Source: Clostridiales bacterium
GTDB lineage: Bacteria > Bacillota > Clostridia > Oscillospirales > Acutalibacteraceae
DNA length: 10,687 nucleotides
Assembly: GCA_021202245.1 (NCBI GenBank)
Contig: JAJQDK010000033.1
Coordinates: forward strand, 1-10,687
Reading direction: 5' to 3'
How positions within the stretch are numbered: position 1 is the first letter of the stretch; every line of letters starts with the position of its first letter. The notes under the pieces were generated by a model. The model searched no databases. It saw only the letters and a list, made by a program, of their open reading frames with translations, and was not told where the DNA came from. A program made the position numbers and the translations under genes. This document shows positions 1 through 7,022 of this stretch, in pieces.

Positions 1-95
1 CCACCATTTTTCCCACCCTAAAAAAAAAAAACCCTGGGACGCGTCCTAACCTAAAAAAAAACAAACCCTTAAAACAAAAAAACCCCCACACTCCC
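1..95. other. low-complexity A/C-rich contig edge
   Basis: This stretch consists of A runs and C runs with very few G residues (about 35-43 only). It is unlike the balanced coding DNA that begins near position 96. Reading frame 3 happens to stay open through it, but the translation (Lys/Pro/Asn runs) does not resemble the aminotransferase that follows. I read it as low-quality sequence at an assembly end, not biology. No repeat unit, tRNA or promoter is visible in it. Confidence 0.6.
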
Positions 96-683
96 GACAC
101 CCTGCTTAATATATTTGACGAGTGCAAAAAGTACGGAAATGAGGATTTGCCGATTATTTTCTGTTCAACCTCAAAGATTACCTTCCCCGGTGCGGGAGTT
201 GCAGCTATGGCGGCTTCTGAGAACAACCTTAAGGTATTCAAAGAAAGGTATAATTACGAAACAATTGGATACGACAAGCTTAATATGCTCCGCCACGTTA
301 TGTTTTTCAAAAATTACGACGGCGTTATTGAGCATATGCAAAAGCATAAGGCAATTTTGAATCCGAAATTTAAAATTGTGACCGATGCCCTTGAAAATGA
401 GCTTGAGGAAACCGGATTTGCAAAATGGACCGAACCGAACGGAGGCTACTTTATAAGCATTGACGTTAGGAACGGAACCGCAAAGAGGGTTGTTTCACTT
501 TGCAAAAAGGCCGGAGTGGTTATGACCGGTGCCGGTGCGACCTATCCTCTCGGCATTGACCCCAACGACTCCAACATCCGAATTGCTCCCACATTTCCGC
601 CTAATGATGAGCTTAAAACTGCTATGGATGTATTTTGCGTCTGCGCAAAACTGGCTGCATGTGAGAAAATTCTCGGTAAATAA
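96..683 (+). CDS. PLP-dependent aminotransferase, type Ic aspartate aminotransferase-like (C-terminal part)
   Basis: This is the C-terminal ~195 residues of a fold-type I aminotransferase; the N-terminal half lies off the window or in the corrupted edge. The segment C-S-T-S-K-I-T-F at about 162-185 holds the Schiff-base lysine (codon 174-176), followed by the G-A-G-V-A loop. Near the C-terminus, N-I-R-I-A-P-T-F-P carries the arginine expected to bind the substrate alpha-carboxylate. The S-T-S-K-I-T-F-x-G-A-G-V pattern is typical of the aspartate aminotransferase type Ic group (PF12897). Expected reaction: transfer of an amino group between an amino acid (probably aspartate) and 2-oxoglutarate in the cytoplasm. 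Recognisable similarity begins at the D-T-L-L-N-I-F-D stretch (position 96), so no start codon is assigned. Substrate is inferred from the family only. It ends with TAA at 681-683 and is followed by the terminator at 784-834. Confidence 0.88.
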   Translation, partial: DTLLNIFDECKKYGNEDLPIIFCSTSKITFPGAGVAAMAASENNLKVFKERYNYETIGYDKLNMLRHVMFFKNYDGVIEHMQKHKAILNPKFKIVTDALENELEETGFAKWTEPNGGYFISIDVRNGTAKRVVSLCKKAGVVMTGAGATYPLGIDPNDSNIRIAPTFPPNDELKTAMDVFCVCAKLAACEKILGK

Positions 684-757
684 ATTTCTAAAACCTTACA
701 AAAAGTTGTAAAATAGCCGAAAGTAAAATGTTTTTTTATCAAATATTCCGATATCCA

Positions 758-786
758 TTGACATTTTGGCAAAAAAAACTTATAAT
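758..786 (+). promoter_or_regulatory. consensus sigma-A promoter for secDF
   Basis: TTGACA at 758-763 and TATAAT at 781-786 are separated by exactly 17 bases, a perfect match to the housekeeping promoter consensus. Transcription should start near 793, giving an ~85-nt leader before secD. The -10 box overlaps the first bases of the terminator stem at 784-795, so a transcript started here would lack most of that stem's 5' arm. Confidence 0.85.
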
Positions 787-834
787 AACTCTGTTACGTC
801 TGTAATTGTGCGTGCGCAACAGGGTTATTTTTTT
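784..834 (+). terminator. intrinsic terminator downstream of the aminotransferase, overlapping the secD promoter
   Basis: A 12-bp stem pairs 784-795 (AATAACTCTGTT) with 818-829 (AACAGGGTTATT), with one G-U pair, and is followed by a T tract through 834. It would stop read-through from the upstream aminotransferase. A second perfect 9-bp inverted repeat, GTCTGTAAT at 798-806 with ATTACAGAC at 844-852, interlocks with the first, so the two hairpins are alternatives. RNA initiated at ~793 can form only the second one. Confidence 0.75.
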
Positions 835-878
835 GTTATCCGCATTACAGACAATTATATCACGGAGGTTTCAAAGGC

Positions 879-2288
879 ATGAAAAGAGTTCCAAAGCCTG
901 TGTTCTTCATTGTTGCTTTGCTGATACTTGCCTTTTCGTTTACTGCGATTTTCGGAGTATCCTATTACACAGGCGACAACAAAAACACAGTATTAAAGGG
1001 CATCAGCGACATTCGATGGGGAATTGACATCAAGGGCGGCGTTGAAGCAACATTCAAACCTGCCAATGACGTAGATGCAACTGACGAACAGTTGGAATCT
1101 GCAAAATCAATTATTGAGCTGCGTATGATTTCTCAGGGTATTACCGACTACGAATTGTACGCCGACAAAGGAAGCGACAGAATCATCGTTCGTTTCCCTT
1201 GGAAATCAGATGAAGAGGATTATGACGCTTTGTCGGCTATTGATGAAATATCATCAACCGCAGAGCTTACCTTCCGTCCCGGCAGTGATTACGAGTCGGT
1301 TGAAGTAGGCTCGGACGGCGAGTATATTTATCAGACGCCTACAGGCGATACCGAAGAGGTTCTTATGGACGGCTCGTACATAGAATCCGCAGAAGCTCAG
1401 GTATATCAGGATGACAGCGGTACCTCGCAGTATGTAGTAAGTCTTACCTTTACCGACGAGGGTGCAGAGCTGTTTGAGGAAATGACCACCGAGTATCTTA
1501 ACGATACCATTTCAATCTGGATGGACGACATTATGCTGTCCGCTCCGACGGTTAATTCCACCATAACAAACGGTCAGGCTCAGATTGAGGGCGACTTTAC
1601 AGCAGAAGAGGCTACAGAGCTTGCCGAGAAAATCAACGCAGGCGCGCTGCCCTTCCAGCTTGAAACCGACACCTACGGCACAATCAGCCCGACGCTCGGT
1701 TCAAACTCACTCAATGTAATGGGCGTTGCCGGTGTAATAGCCTTTATTGTAATTGCAATTATTATGATAGTTTTCTATCGCCTCCCCGGATTTATCGCCG
1801 TTATTTCCCTTACGGGTCAGGTCGGTCTTTCACTTGCCGCCGTATCGGGTTACTTCACAACAATTTCATCCTTTACAATGACTCTGCCCGGTATTGCCGG
1901 TCTTATCCTTTCAATAGGTATGGGCGTTGACTGTAACGTAATTACCGCAGAGCGTATCAAGGAAGAGCTTAGAATGGGAAGAACTCTTGACGGTGCGCTT
2001 GAGCGCGGCACCAAGAATTCTCTTACCGCTATTGTCGACGGTAATATGACCATAATCATCGTATCAATCATCCTGATACTTGTATTCGGTCCTTCAAACA
2101 TTTTGTCCGCAATCTTCGGAGAGTCAACCACAGGTACAATTTACTCATTCGGTTATACGCTTCTTGTCGGCGTAATTTCAAACTTCATAATGGGTGTATT
2201 CTGCTCACGTGTAATGCTCAGAAGTATTGCAGGATATAAATGCTTGCGTAAAAAATGGTTGTTTGGAGGTGCTAAGAATGAAAAATGA
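879..2288 (+). CDS. secD: protein translocase subunit SecD
   Basis: SecD is a membrane subunit of the SecDF complex, which uses proton flow to help pull secreted proteins through SecYEG. The 469-residue product has a first membrane segment at ~9-27 and the conserved D-I-K-G-G motif at ~50-54. A large extracytoplasmic region (~30-275) follows, containing F-T-D-E-G at ~191-195, and then a five-helix RND-type membrane block from ~278. The block holds L-P-G-I-A-G at 336-341 and G-M-G-V-D-C-N-V-I at ~347-355, whose Asp351 is the likely proton-relay residue, followed by E-R-I-K-E-E. Start: ATG at 879, with GGAGG at 864-868, 10 bases upstream. The protein is not fused to SecF, unlike in some Bacillus species. 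Its 3' end overlaps secF by 11 bases, which implies translational coupling. Confidence 0.97.
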   Translation: MKRVPKPVFFIVALLILAFSFTAIFGVSYYTGDNKNTVLKGISDIRWGIDIKGGVEATFKPANDVDATDEQLESAKSIIELRMISQGITDYELYADKGSDRIIVRFPWKSDEEDYDALSAIDEISSTAELTFRPGSDYESVEVGSDGEYIYQTPTGDTEEVLMDGSYIESAEAQVYQDDSGTSQYVVSLTFTDEGAELFEEMTTEYLNDTISIWMDDIMLSAPTVNSTITNGQAQIEGDFTAEEATELAEKINAGALPFQLETDTYGTISPTLGSNSLNVMGVAGVIAFIVIAIIMIVFYRLPGFIAVISLTGQVGLSLAAVSGYFTTISSFTMTLPGIAGLILSIGMGVDCNVITAERIKEELRMGRTLDGALERGTKNSLTAIVDGNMTIIIVSIILILVFGPSNILSAIFGESTTGTIYSFGYTLLVGVISNFIMGVFCSRVMLRSIAGYKCLRKKWLFGGAKNEK

Positions 2289-3294
2289 TATTCAGACTAA
2301 AGCAAATTCACAGATGACTGTTGAAGAAGTAAGCCAAAAGTATAACAACGGCAAAAAAATAATTGCTTGTGTCGGTCACAAAAAAAGATTTTTCGGCATT
2401 TCAATCGGAATTATTGTAATAGGCATTATCTGTAACATTATCTTCGGTGCCAACCTTGACATTCAGTTTTCGGGCGGTGCTTCAATCAAATTCAGCTATA
2501 CGGGCGAAATTGATGAAACCGAGCTTGATGATTTCATTCAGAATATGACCGAGGACAGAATCACCACCTCGTTCTCAACCGACCTTATGGGTGATACGGG
2601 CAACAATGTTTCCGTTCAGTTCTCGGGCAACGATGCAATTTCTACAAACATTCAGCAGAACCTTGAATCAGATCTTCAGGAAAAATATCCCGACAACAAC
2701 TTTGTTTGCCTTGAGTCAAGCTCAGTTGACGCTTCAATGGGCTTTAACTTTCTGCTCAAATGTCTTGCGGCTGTTGCTCTTGCAAGCGTGCTGATGGTTC
2801 TTTACGTAACAATCAGATTTAAGAAAATAGGCGGTTTGTCCGCCGGCGTTACGGCTCTTGTCGCTCTGTTCCACGATATTGCAATGATTTATTTCCTGTA
2901 TGTAATTTTCCAAATGCCTATAGATTCAAGCTTCATTGCAGTTGTTCTTATGATTTTAGGCTACTCGCTGAACGATACCATCGTTATCTACGACCGTGTC
3001 CGCGAGGAGAGAAGAGTGCTGGGCAGCAAAGCAGATGTCGGTATGGTATTTAACCTCAGCTCATCAAAAACAATTAAGAGAACGATTATTACTACGGTTA
3101 CGACGGTTATTGCAGTTCTTATAGTTTACATTGTTGCTTGGGCTTACAACATTTCCTCTGTTAAGGATTTCGCTCTTCCGATGATGATAGGTCTTATCTC
3201 CGGCTGTTATTCTTCACTCTGCATAGCAGGTCCTCTTTGGGTAATGTGGCAAAATCATAAAAAAGCTAAGAAAGCTGCTTCTAAATCGAAGTAA
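2278..3294 (+). CDS. secF: protein translocase subunit SecF
   Basis: SecF partners SecD in the proton-driven SecDF export motor of the cytoplasmic membrane. The 338-residue product has an N-terminal cytoplasmic stretch, membrane segment 1 at ~38-57, and F-S-G-G at ~64-67. An extracytoplasmic domain lies at ~70-150. A C-terminal five-helix block follows, with A-L-F-H-D at ~196-200 and the signature L-G-Y-S-L-N-D-T-I-V-I-Y-D-R-V-R-E at ~227-243. The ATG at 2278 is chosen because GGAGG at 2265-2269 sits 8 bases upstream. The same frame extends back to a TTG at 2227, but that would lie deep inside secD without a ribosome binding site. It overlaps secD by 11 bases, and transcription likely ends at the hairpin at 3316-3357. 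Confidence 0.97.
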   Translation: MKNDIQTKANSQMTVEEVSQKYNNGKKIIACVGHKKRFFGISIGIIVIGIICNIIFGANLDIQFSGGASIKFSYTGEIDETELDDFIQNMTEDRITTSFSTDLMGDTGNNVSVQFSGNDAISTNIQQNLESDLQEKYPDNNFVCLESSSVDASMGFNFLLKCLAAVALASVLMVLYVTIRFKKIGGLSAGVTALVALFHDIAMIYFLYVIFQMPIDSSFIAVVLMILGYSLNDTIVIYDRVREERRVLGSKADVGMVFNLSSSKTIKRTIITTVTTVIAVLIVYIVAWAYNISSVKDFALPMMIGLISGCYSSLCIAGPLWVMWQNHKKAKKAASKSK

Positions 3295-3315
3295 TAAACA
3301 AATAATATTAAGAGT

Positions 3316-3357
3316 AAGGGGTTGCATTACGAATAATTCTGTGCAGCCCTTTATTTT
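3316..3357 (+). terminator. intrinsic terminator after secF
   Basis: GGGTTGCA at 3319-3326 pairs with TGCAGCCC at 3342-3349 (one G-U pair), extended by a G-U and two A-T pairs at the base. A T-rich tract, TTTATTTT, follows. It separates secDF from the metal transporter genes, which start 25 bases downstream. Confidence 0.65.
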
Positions 3358-3381
3358 ATCTTAATTTTCGGAGAATGTGTA

Positions 3382-4317
3382 ATGAAAAAATTTATTTCGC
3401 TTGTTCTGTCCTGTCTGCTTATTGCTGCAGCGGCGCCGATGATTGTCGGATGCAGCTCGAACGGCGACAGCTTTTCCGAGGATAACGGCAAACTGAAAAT
3501 TGTCACTACTATCTTTCCTTATTATGATTTTACAATGAATGTTACGCAGGACAAGGCGAATGTCAAGCTTTTGCTTTCTCCGGGCAGTGAGCCGCACGAT
3601 TACGACCCTTCGCCTTCCGACATAGTCGGAATAGAAAATTGCGACATATTCATATATAACGGCGGTGAGAGTGATGAATGGGTTGAAAGCGTGCTTGATT
3701 CCTTTCAAAACTCGGACATTAAAATTATGTGTATGATGGATTATATTACGCCGCTGTATGAGCAAAATCCCGACCACACGCAGGGTGATGAGTACGACGA
3801 GCATATTTGGACATCCGTGCGCAACAGTCAGAGCCTTGTTTCCGCAATCGCACGGGAAGCTGCCGGCGCCGATGCGGAAAATGCCGATTTTTATGCGGAT
3901 AATGCAGACGATTATATTGCCCGGCTTCAAAGTCTTGACGATACCTTTTCGGATATTGTACAAAACGGGAAACGAAACGATGTGGTTTTCGGCGACAGAT
4001 TTCCTTTTCTTTACTTTGTGACCGATTATAATCTCGATTATGAGTGTGCTTTTCCCGGATGCAGCAGTGAAACCGAGCCGAGCATAGCAACGGTAACCTA
4101 CCTGATAGATTATGTGCGTGACGAAAATGTACCGGTGGTTTTTTACCTTGACTTTTCAAACGGCAACACCGCACAACTTATATCCGAGGATACAAACGCT
4201 GTTCCGATAAAGCTTTATTCATGCCATAACATTACCAAGAAGCAGTTTGAAAACGGAGAAACCTACATTTCTTTAATGGAACAAAATGCAGAAGCTTTAA
4301 AGGAGGCGCTGTCGTGA
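3382..4317 (+). CDS. znuA: zinc/manganese ABC transporter substrate-binding lipoprotein (ZnuA/AdcA type)
   Basis: Extracytoplasmic metal-binding component of a cluster A-I ABC importer (PF01297). The 311-residue product starts with a lipoprotein signal peptide; the lipobox I-V-G-C places the acylated Cys at 24. The metal-site landmarks are E-P-H-D-Y-D-P-S at ~70-77 (His72), D-E-H-I-W at ~139-143 (His141) after a short acidic loop, G-D-R-F-P-F at ~204-209, and S-C-H-N at ~280-283 (His282). The G-D-R-F-P-F form has Asp where ZnuA of enterobacteria has a His, a variant I associate with Firmicutes members. Zinc is the likeliest substrate; manganese cannot be excluded. Start ATG 3382 has GGAG at 3370-3373. 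The stop overlaps the GTG start of the ATPase gene by four bases. I found no convincing Zur or AdcR operator upstream. Confidence 0.9.
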   Translation: MKKFISLVLSCLLIAAAAPMIVGCSSNGDSFSEDNGKLKIVTTIFPYYDFTMNVTQDKANVKLLLSPGSEPHDYDPSPSDIVGIENCDIFIYNGGESDEWVESVLDSFQNSDIKIMCMMDYITPLYEQNPDHTQGDEYDEHIWTSVRNSQSLVSAIAREAAGADAENADFYADNADDYIARLQSLDDTFSDIVQNGKRNDVVFGDRFPFLYFVTDYNLDYECAFPGCSSETEPSIATVTYLIDYVRDENVPVVFYLDFSNGNTAQLISEDTNAVPIKLYSCHNITKKQFENGETYISLMEQNAEALKEALS

Positions 4318-5066
4318 TACCGCTTATTTCAATAAAAAATGCCTCAATGGGCTACGAGGGCAAAACGGTGCTTTCCGATTTGTCGCTTGATATTTATGAA
4401 AAGGATTATGTCTGCATAGTGGGGGAGAACGGCTCGGGCAAAACCACGCTGATGAAGTGCCTGCTCGGCTTGATTCAGCCCCTCAGCGGAAAAATTGAGT
4501 ACGGCAGCGGACTCAAGCAAAATGAAATAGGTTATCTTCCTCAGAAAACCGTGCTTCAAAAGGATTTTCCCGCTTCGGTAAGCGAGGTTGTGCTTTCGGG
4601 CTGTCTGAACAACAGGCACACGCTGTTTTATTCAAGAGAGCAGAAGAATATTGCCGCAAAAAATATGGAGCTCACCGGAATTTATCCTCTGCGCAAAAAA
4701 TGCTTCAGAGAGCTTTCCGGAGGGCAGCAGCAGCGCGCTCTGCTTTCCCGCGCCCTGTGCGCAACAAGCAAGCTTTTAATTTTGGACGAACCCGTGACCG
4801 GTCTTGACCCCAAAGCAACCTCGGATATGTATTCTCTCATAAAGGATTTAAACCGAAAGGGAATAACGATTATTATGGTTTCTCACGATGTCACCGCTTC
4901 CGTAAATAACGCTTCAAAGATACTTCATCTTTCACGCAGCAATTATTTTTACGGCTCGGCTCATCAGTATTTACATTCCGATATAGGCAAAAAGTTTATG
5001 ATTACAAGCTGTCCGTGCGATGACTGTCAGCATAACCGCAGCAGCGTGAAGGGAGCGGCAAAATGA
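4314..5066 (+). CDS. znuC: zinc/manganese ABC transporter ATP-binding protein
   Basis: Cytoplasmic ATPase that powers the metal importer. The 250-residue product has all ABC motifs: Walker A G-E-N-G-S-G-K-T-T at 37-45, Q-loop L-P-Q at 75-77, signature L-S-G-G-Q at 134-138, Walker B L-L-I-L-D-E-P at 154-160, D-loop G-L-D-P, and the H-loop His191 in V-S-H-D. The start is GTG at 4314 within a GTGA overlap with the lipoprotein gene, with a strong AAAGGAGG at 4299-4306. The C-terminus carries a compact Cys/His cluster, C-P-C-D-D-C-Q-H at 233-240, after the ATPase core, which might bind metal. It ends in an ATGA overlap with the permease gene. Confidence 0.93.
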   Translation: MIPLISIKNASMGYEGKTVLSDLSLDIYEKDYVCIVGENGSGKTTLMKCLLGLIQPLSGKIEYGSGLKQNEIGYLPQKTVLQKDFPASVSEVVLSGCLNNRHTLFYSREQKNIAAKNMELTGIYPLRKKCFRELSGGQQQRALLSRALCATSKLLILDEPVTGLDPKATSDMYSLIKDLNRKGITIIMVSHDVTASVNNASKILHLSRSNYFYGSAHQYLHSDIGKKFMITSCPCDDCQHNRSSVKGAAK

Positions 5067-5890
5067 TTGAGATGCTCACTGAAATGTTTTCCTACAACTT
5101 TATAATTCGCGCCTTTGCGGTGGGAATCCTCGTTTCGCTTTGCGCCGCTCTGCTCGGCGTGACCCTTGTGCTGAAGCGCTATTCTATGATTGGCGACGGA
5201 CTTTCTCACGTCGGCTTCGGCGCTCTTGCGGTGGCGGCATCGTTAAATATTGCTCCGCTTGAGGTGGCTGTGCCTGTAATAATAGTTGCGGCGTTTTTGC
5301 TTTTAAGACTTTCCGAAAACAGCAAAATCAACGGCGATGCCGCCATTGCCATAATCGCAAGCACCTCGCTTGCAATAGGCGTTGTGTGCGTCAGTGTTTC
5401 CGGCGTTAATACTGATTTGAATTCCTACCTTTTCGGAAGCATACTCGCCACTACAAATGCCGATGCGATTATGTGCATTATTCTTGCGGCGGTTGTAATT
5501 GTTGTTTTTGTTTTGTTCTACAATAATATTTTTGCGGTCACCTTTGATGAAACCTTTTCAAGGGCAACCGGACTCAAAACCGGTGTATATAACACCGTGA
5601 TTGCGCTCCTGACGGCGCTGACCGTAGTTATAGGAATGAGAATTATGGGAACTCTGCTCATTTCTGCGCTGATAATTTTTCCGGCTCTTTCTTCGATGCG
5701 CATTTGCAAAAAATTCAAATCGGTAATCATTTGCTCCGGTGTGCTTTCTATATGCTGCTTCTTTGTCGGAATGTGTGCGTCATACTCGCTTGACACCCCG
5801 ACCGGCGCAAGTGTGGTATTGGTGAACGCAGGCGTTTTCGTGATTTTTTGGATTATCGAATCAGTCAAAACACGCATTGCCAAAAGCTGA
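5063..5890 (+). CDS. znuB: zinc/manganese ABC transporter permease (ABC-3 family)
   Basis: Membrane channel of the metal importer (PF00950). The 275-residue product is almost entirely hydrophobic, with about eight membrane segments, beginning M-I-E-M-L-T-E-M-F-S-Y-N-F. Family landmarks include Y-S-M-I-G-D-G-L-S-H-V-G-F-G (~39-52), which is expected near the metal path and ATPase contact, and the L-N-S-Y-L-F-G-S stretch (~118-125). Start ATG 5063 lies in an ATGA overlap with the ATPase gene, with GGGAG at 5051-5055. The tight coupling of lipoprotein, ATPase and permease indicates one transcript. No zur/fur regulator gene follows it. Downstream is a ~60-base gap with only a weak 5-bp hairpin (5897-5911), then the short promoter-terminator unit. 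Confidence 0.93.
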   Translation: MIEMLTEMFSYNFIIRAFAVGILVSLCAALLGVTLVLKRYSMIGDGLSHVGFGALAVAASLNIAPLEVAVPVIIVAAFLLLRLSENSKINGDAAIAIIASTSLAIGVVCVSVSGVNTDLNSYLFGSILATTNADAIMCIILAAVVIVVFVLFYNNIFAVTFDETFSRATGLKTGVYNTVIALLTALTVVIGMRIMGTLLISALIIFPALSSMRICKKFKSVIICSGVLSICCFFVGMCASYSLDTPTGASVVLVNAGVFVIFWIIESVKTRIAKS

Positions 5891-5950
5891 GATTAACCGA
5901 ACGCAATTCGGAATTTAAAAACGAAATTTTCTTAAGCTGCAATTTTCCTA

Positions 5951-5959
5951 TGCTATAAT
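5951..5959 (+). promoter_or_regulatory. extended -10 promoter element with no obvious gene
   Basis: TGC-TATAAT at 5951-5959 is an extended -10 element; the -35 region 17 bases upstream is poor (CTTAAG). Transcription would start near 5966 and meet the hairpin at 5975-6012 almost at once. Downstream DNA is coding only on the opposite strand, so it either drives a ~45-nt RNA or is a remnant. Confidence 0.45.
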
Positions 5960-5974
5960 ATGTTTTCAATATAC

Positions 5975-6012
5975 GGGTACTCACTTTCCTTTACGGAGGC
6001 GAGTGCTTTTTT
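5975..6012 (+). terminator. intrinsic terminator overlapping the 3' end of the DUF4363 gene
   Basis: GTACTC at 5977-5982 pairs with GAGTGC at 6001-6006. The stem continues, after one A-C mismatch, with CTTTC at 5984-5988 and GGAGG at 5995-5999, and is followed by six T residues at 6007-6012. The T run exists only on the plus strand, so it ends plus-strand transcription, either from the metal transporter operon or from the promoter at 5951. The minus-strand DUF4363 frame ends inside the stem. Confidence 0.65.
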
Positions 6013-6332
6013 GCCATGGTGCTTTCCGAAAAATACATATCGGAGTTTTGAGCTTCAACATACGAACGCATTTGAGAGATGCTTATGCCTATCTCGTCAA
6101 CATAATCGTGAATCAGCAGCATATCTATGCTTTTTGCGCATTCCTCCCATTCATCTTCGGCAGATTTGCACAGAGCGAGCGCTTCATTGTACTCATTTTT
6201 CTTTATAAGCCTGTCAATATTATCTATTTTTGAAATGAATGCGTCTGCCCTTGCGCTCACATAACCTGTTTCGGTTCCGGCAATACACAGCGCGATTATC
6301 ATAAACAAAAGGGCTATATACAATCTTTTCAT
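5991..6332 (-). CDS. DUF4363 family protein, probably C-terminally truncated
   Basis: A 113-residue protein with one N-terminal membrane anchor or signal segment (~4-22) and an extracytoplasmic helical domain. The domain has the family pattern I-D-x-I-D-R-L-I-K-K-N-E-Y-x-E-A-L, E-D-E-W-E-E, and I-H-D-Y-V-D-E-I-x-I-S-I-S-Q-M-R-S-Y-V-E. DUF4363 has no known function; I recall it next to DUF421 genes in Clostridia, as here. ATG at 6332 is chosen: an AGGAAGGG site lies ~8 bases upstream, and it begins 4 bases after the DUF421 stop. A longer reading from TTG at 6353 is less likely. The C-terminus stops at M-A-K-K-H-S-P-P, short of the L-x-H-I-x-E-type helix I expect in the family. The last codons coincide with the plus-strand terminator, suggesting a rearrangement. 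Family call is fairly sure; truncation is an inference. Confidence 0.75.
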   Translation of the reverse strand: MKRLYIALLFMIIALCIAGTETGYVSARADAFISKIDNIDRLIKKNEYNEALALCKSAEDEWEECAKSIDMLLIHDYVDEIGISISQMRSYVEAQNSDMYFSESTMAKKHSPP

Positions 6333-6336
6333 ATAT

Positions 6337-7008
6337 TCACCCTTCCTGTTCAACTATACTGTAGTTTCCGAGTGCGTCCAGCGTCATAATAAACACATCT
6401 CCCAGCGAGCTTTTTTCCCGCTTAAGAATATTATAAACATCACTGCGCTCTTTTCCGCATAGCTTAAGAGAGTTATCAAGAATTTGCCCGTCGCTGACTA
6501 CTACGGTTTCAATTTTATTGTCCTGAATTTCAATTCCAGATTCCTCGGCTTTGGTAGTGCGCTTTTCAGGCTTTTCAATCAAGCTTATCTTACCGTTTGT
6601 TTCAATAATGCAGTATTGTACGTCCTCAAGCGAAAAAATATTCTGCTGCCGCAGCTGAACGCATAAATCCTCCGTTGTCAGGCGCAGTCGGCGCATTTGG
6701 TTCTGTATAATCCTTCCGTCCTCGATAATTACAATCGGACTGCCGCATAACAGGTGCCTGAATTTGCTGCTTTTCATCATCAGTACGCTTGCTATTATCT
6801 CAAGCGCAACAAGCACAAGCACGGGTATAACACCGCTGAGAAGCGGCTGAGAGGTGTTCTGCATAGGTATGGCGGCAATGTCCGATATAATCAGCGTTAC
6901 CACTATTTCGCTCGGCTGCATATCGCTGATTTGCCGCTTGCCCATAAGCCTTACGGCAAGGATTACAAATACATACAAGAGCAGCGTTCTTATAATTGAG
7001 ATAATCAT
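6337..7008 (-). CDS. DUF421 family (YetF-like) membrane protein
   Basis: A 223-residue protein with three N-terminal membrane helices (~4-20, ~34-49, ~56-77) and a cytoplasmic alpha/beta domain. Family landmarks are R-L-M-G-K-R-Q-I-S-D-M-Q-P-S-E-I-V at ~20-36, P-I-V-I-I-E-D-G at ~91-98, and the T-E-D-L-C-V-Q-L-R-Q-Q-N-I-F-S-L-E-D-V segment at ~112-130. DUF421 proteins include B. subtilis YetF and the 2Duf protein linked to spore inner-membrane properties; the exact activity is unknown. Together with the divergent germination operon this supports a sporulation role. The start ATG at 7008 has GGTGA at 7017-7013, only 4 bases away. It is co-transcribed with DUF4363 (4-base gap). A linker at ~147-165 (K-P-E-K-R-T-T-K-A-E-E-S) looks more variable than the rest. 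Confidence 0.93.
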   Translation of the reverse strand: MIISIIRTLLLYVFVILAVRLMGKRQISDMQPSEIVVTLIISDIAAIPMQNTSQPLLSGVIPVLVLVALEIIASVLMMKSSKFRHLLCGSPIVIIEDGRIIQNQMRRLRLTTEDLCVQLRQQNIFSLEDVQYCIIETNGKISLIEKPEKRTTKAEESGIEIQDNKIETVVVSDGQILDNSLKLCGKERSDVYNILKREKSSLGDVFIMTLDALGNYSIVEQEG

Positions 7009-7022
7009 AATATCACCAATTT

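Noticed and set aside
696..711. TTACAA-AAAG-TTGTAA hairpin after the aminotransferase
   Set aside because: Six mostly A-T pairs with no T tract directly after it; unlikely to terminate, and the 784-834 hairpin fits better.
2227..2277. Upstream TTG start extending SecF by 17 residues
   Set aside because: No ribosome binding site and deep overlap with secD; ATG 2278 has a well-placed GGAGG.
3295..3381. Possible Zur/AdcR operator or promoter upstream of the metal transporter genes (ATTACGAATAAT)
   Set aside because: The sequence is not a proper palindrome matching either operator and lies in the terminator loop. No -35/-10 pair with correct spacing was found.
3361..4174. Long minus-strand open frames opposite the metal lipoprotein gene
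   Set aside because: Basic, low-quality translations without family motifs or ribosome binding sites; shadows of the plus-strand gene.
5897..5911. CCGAA/TTCGG hairpin just after the permease gene, as a terminator
   Set aside because: Only five base pairs and no adjacent T run on either strand; the hairpin at 5975-6012 is a far better terminator.
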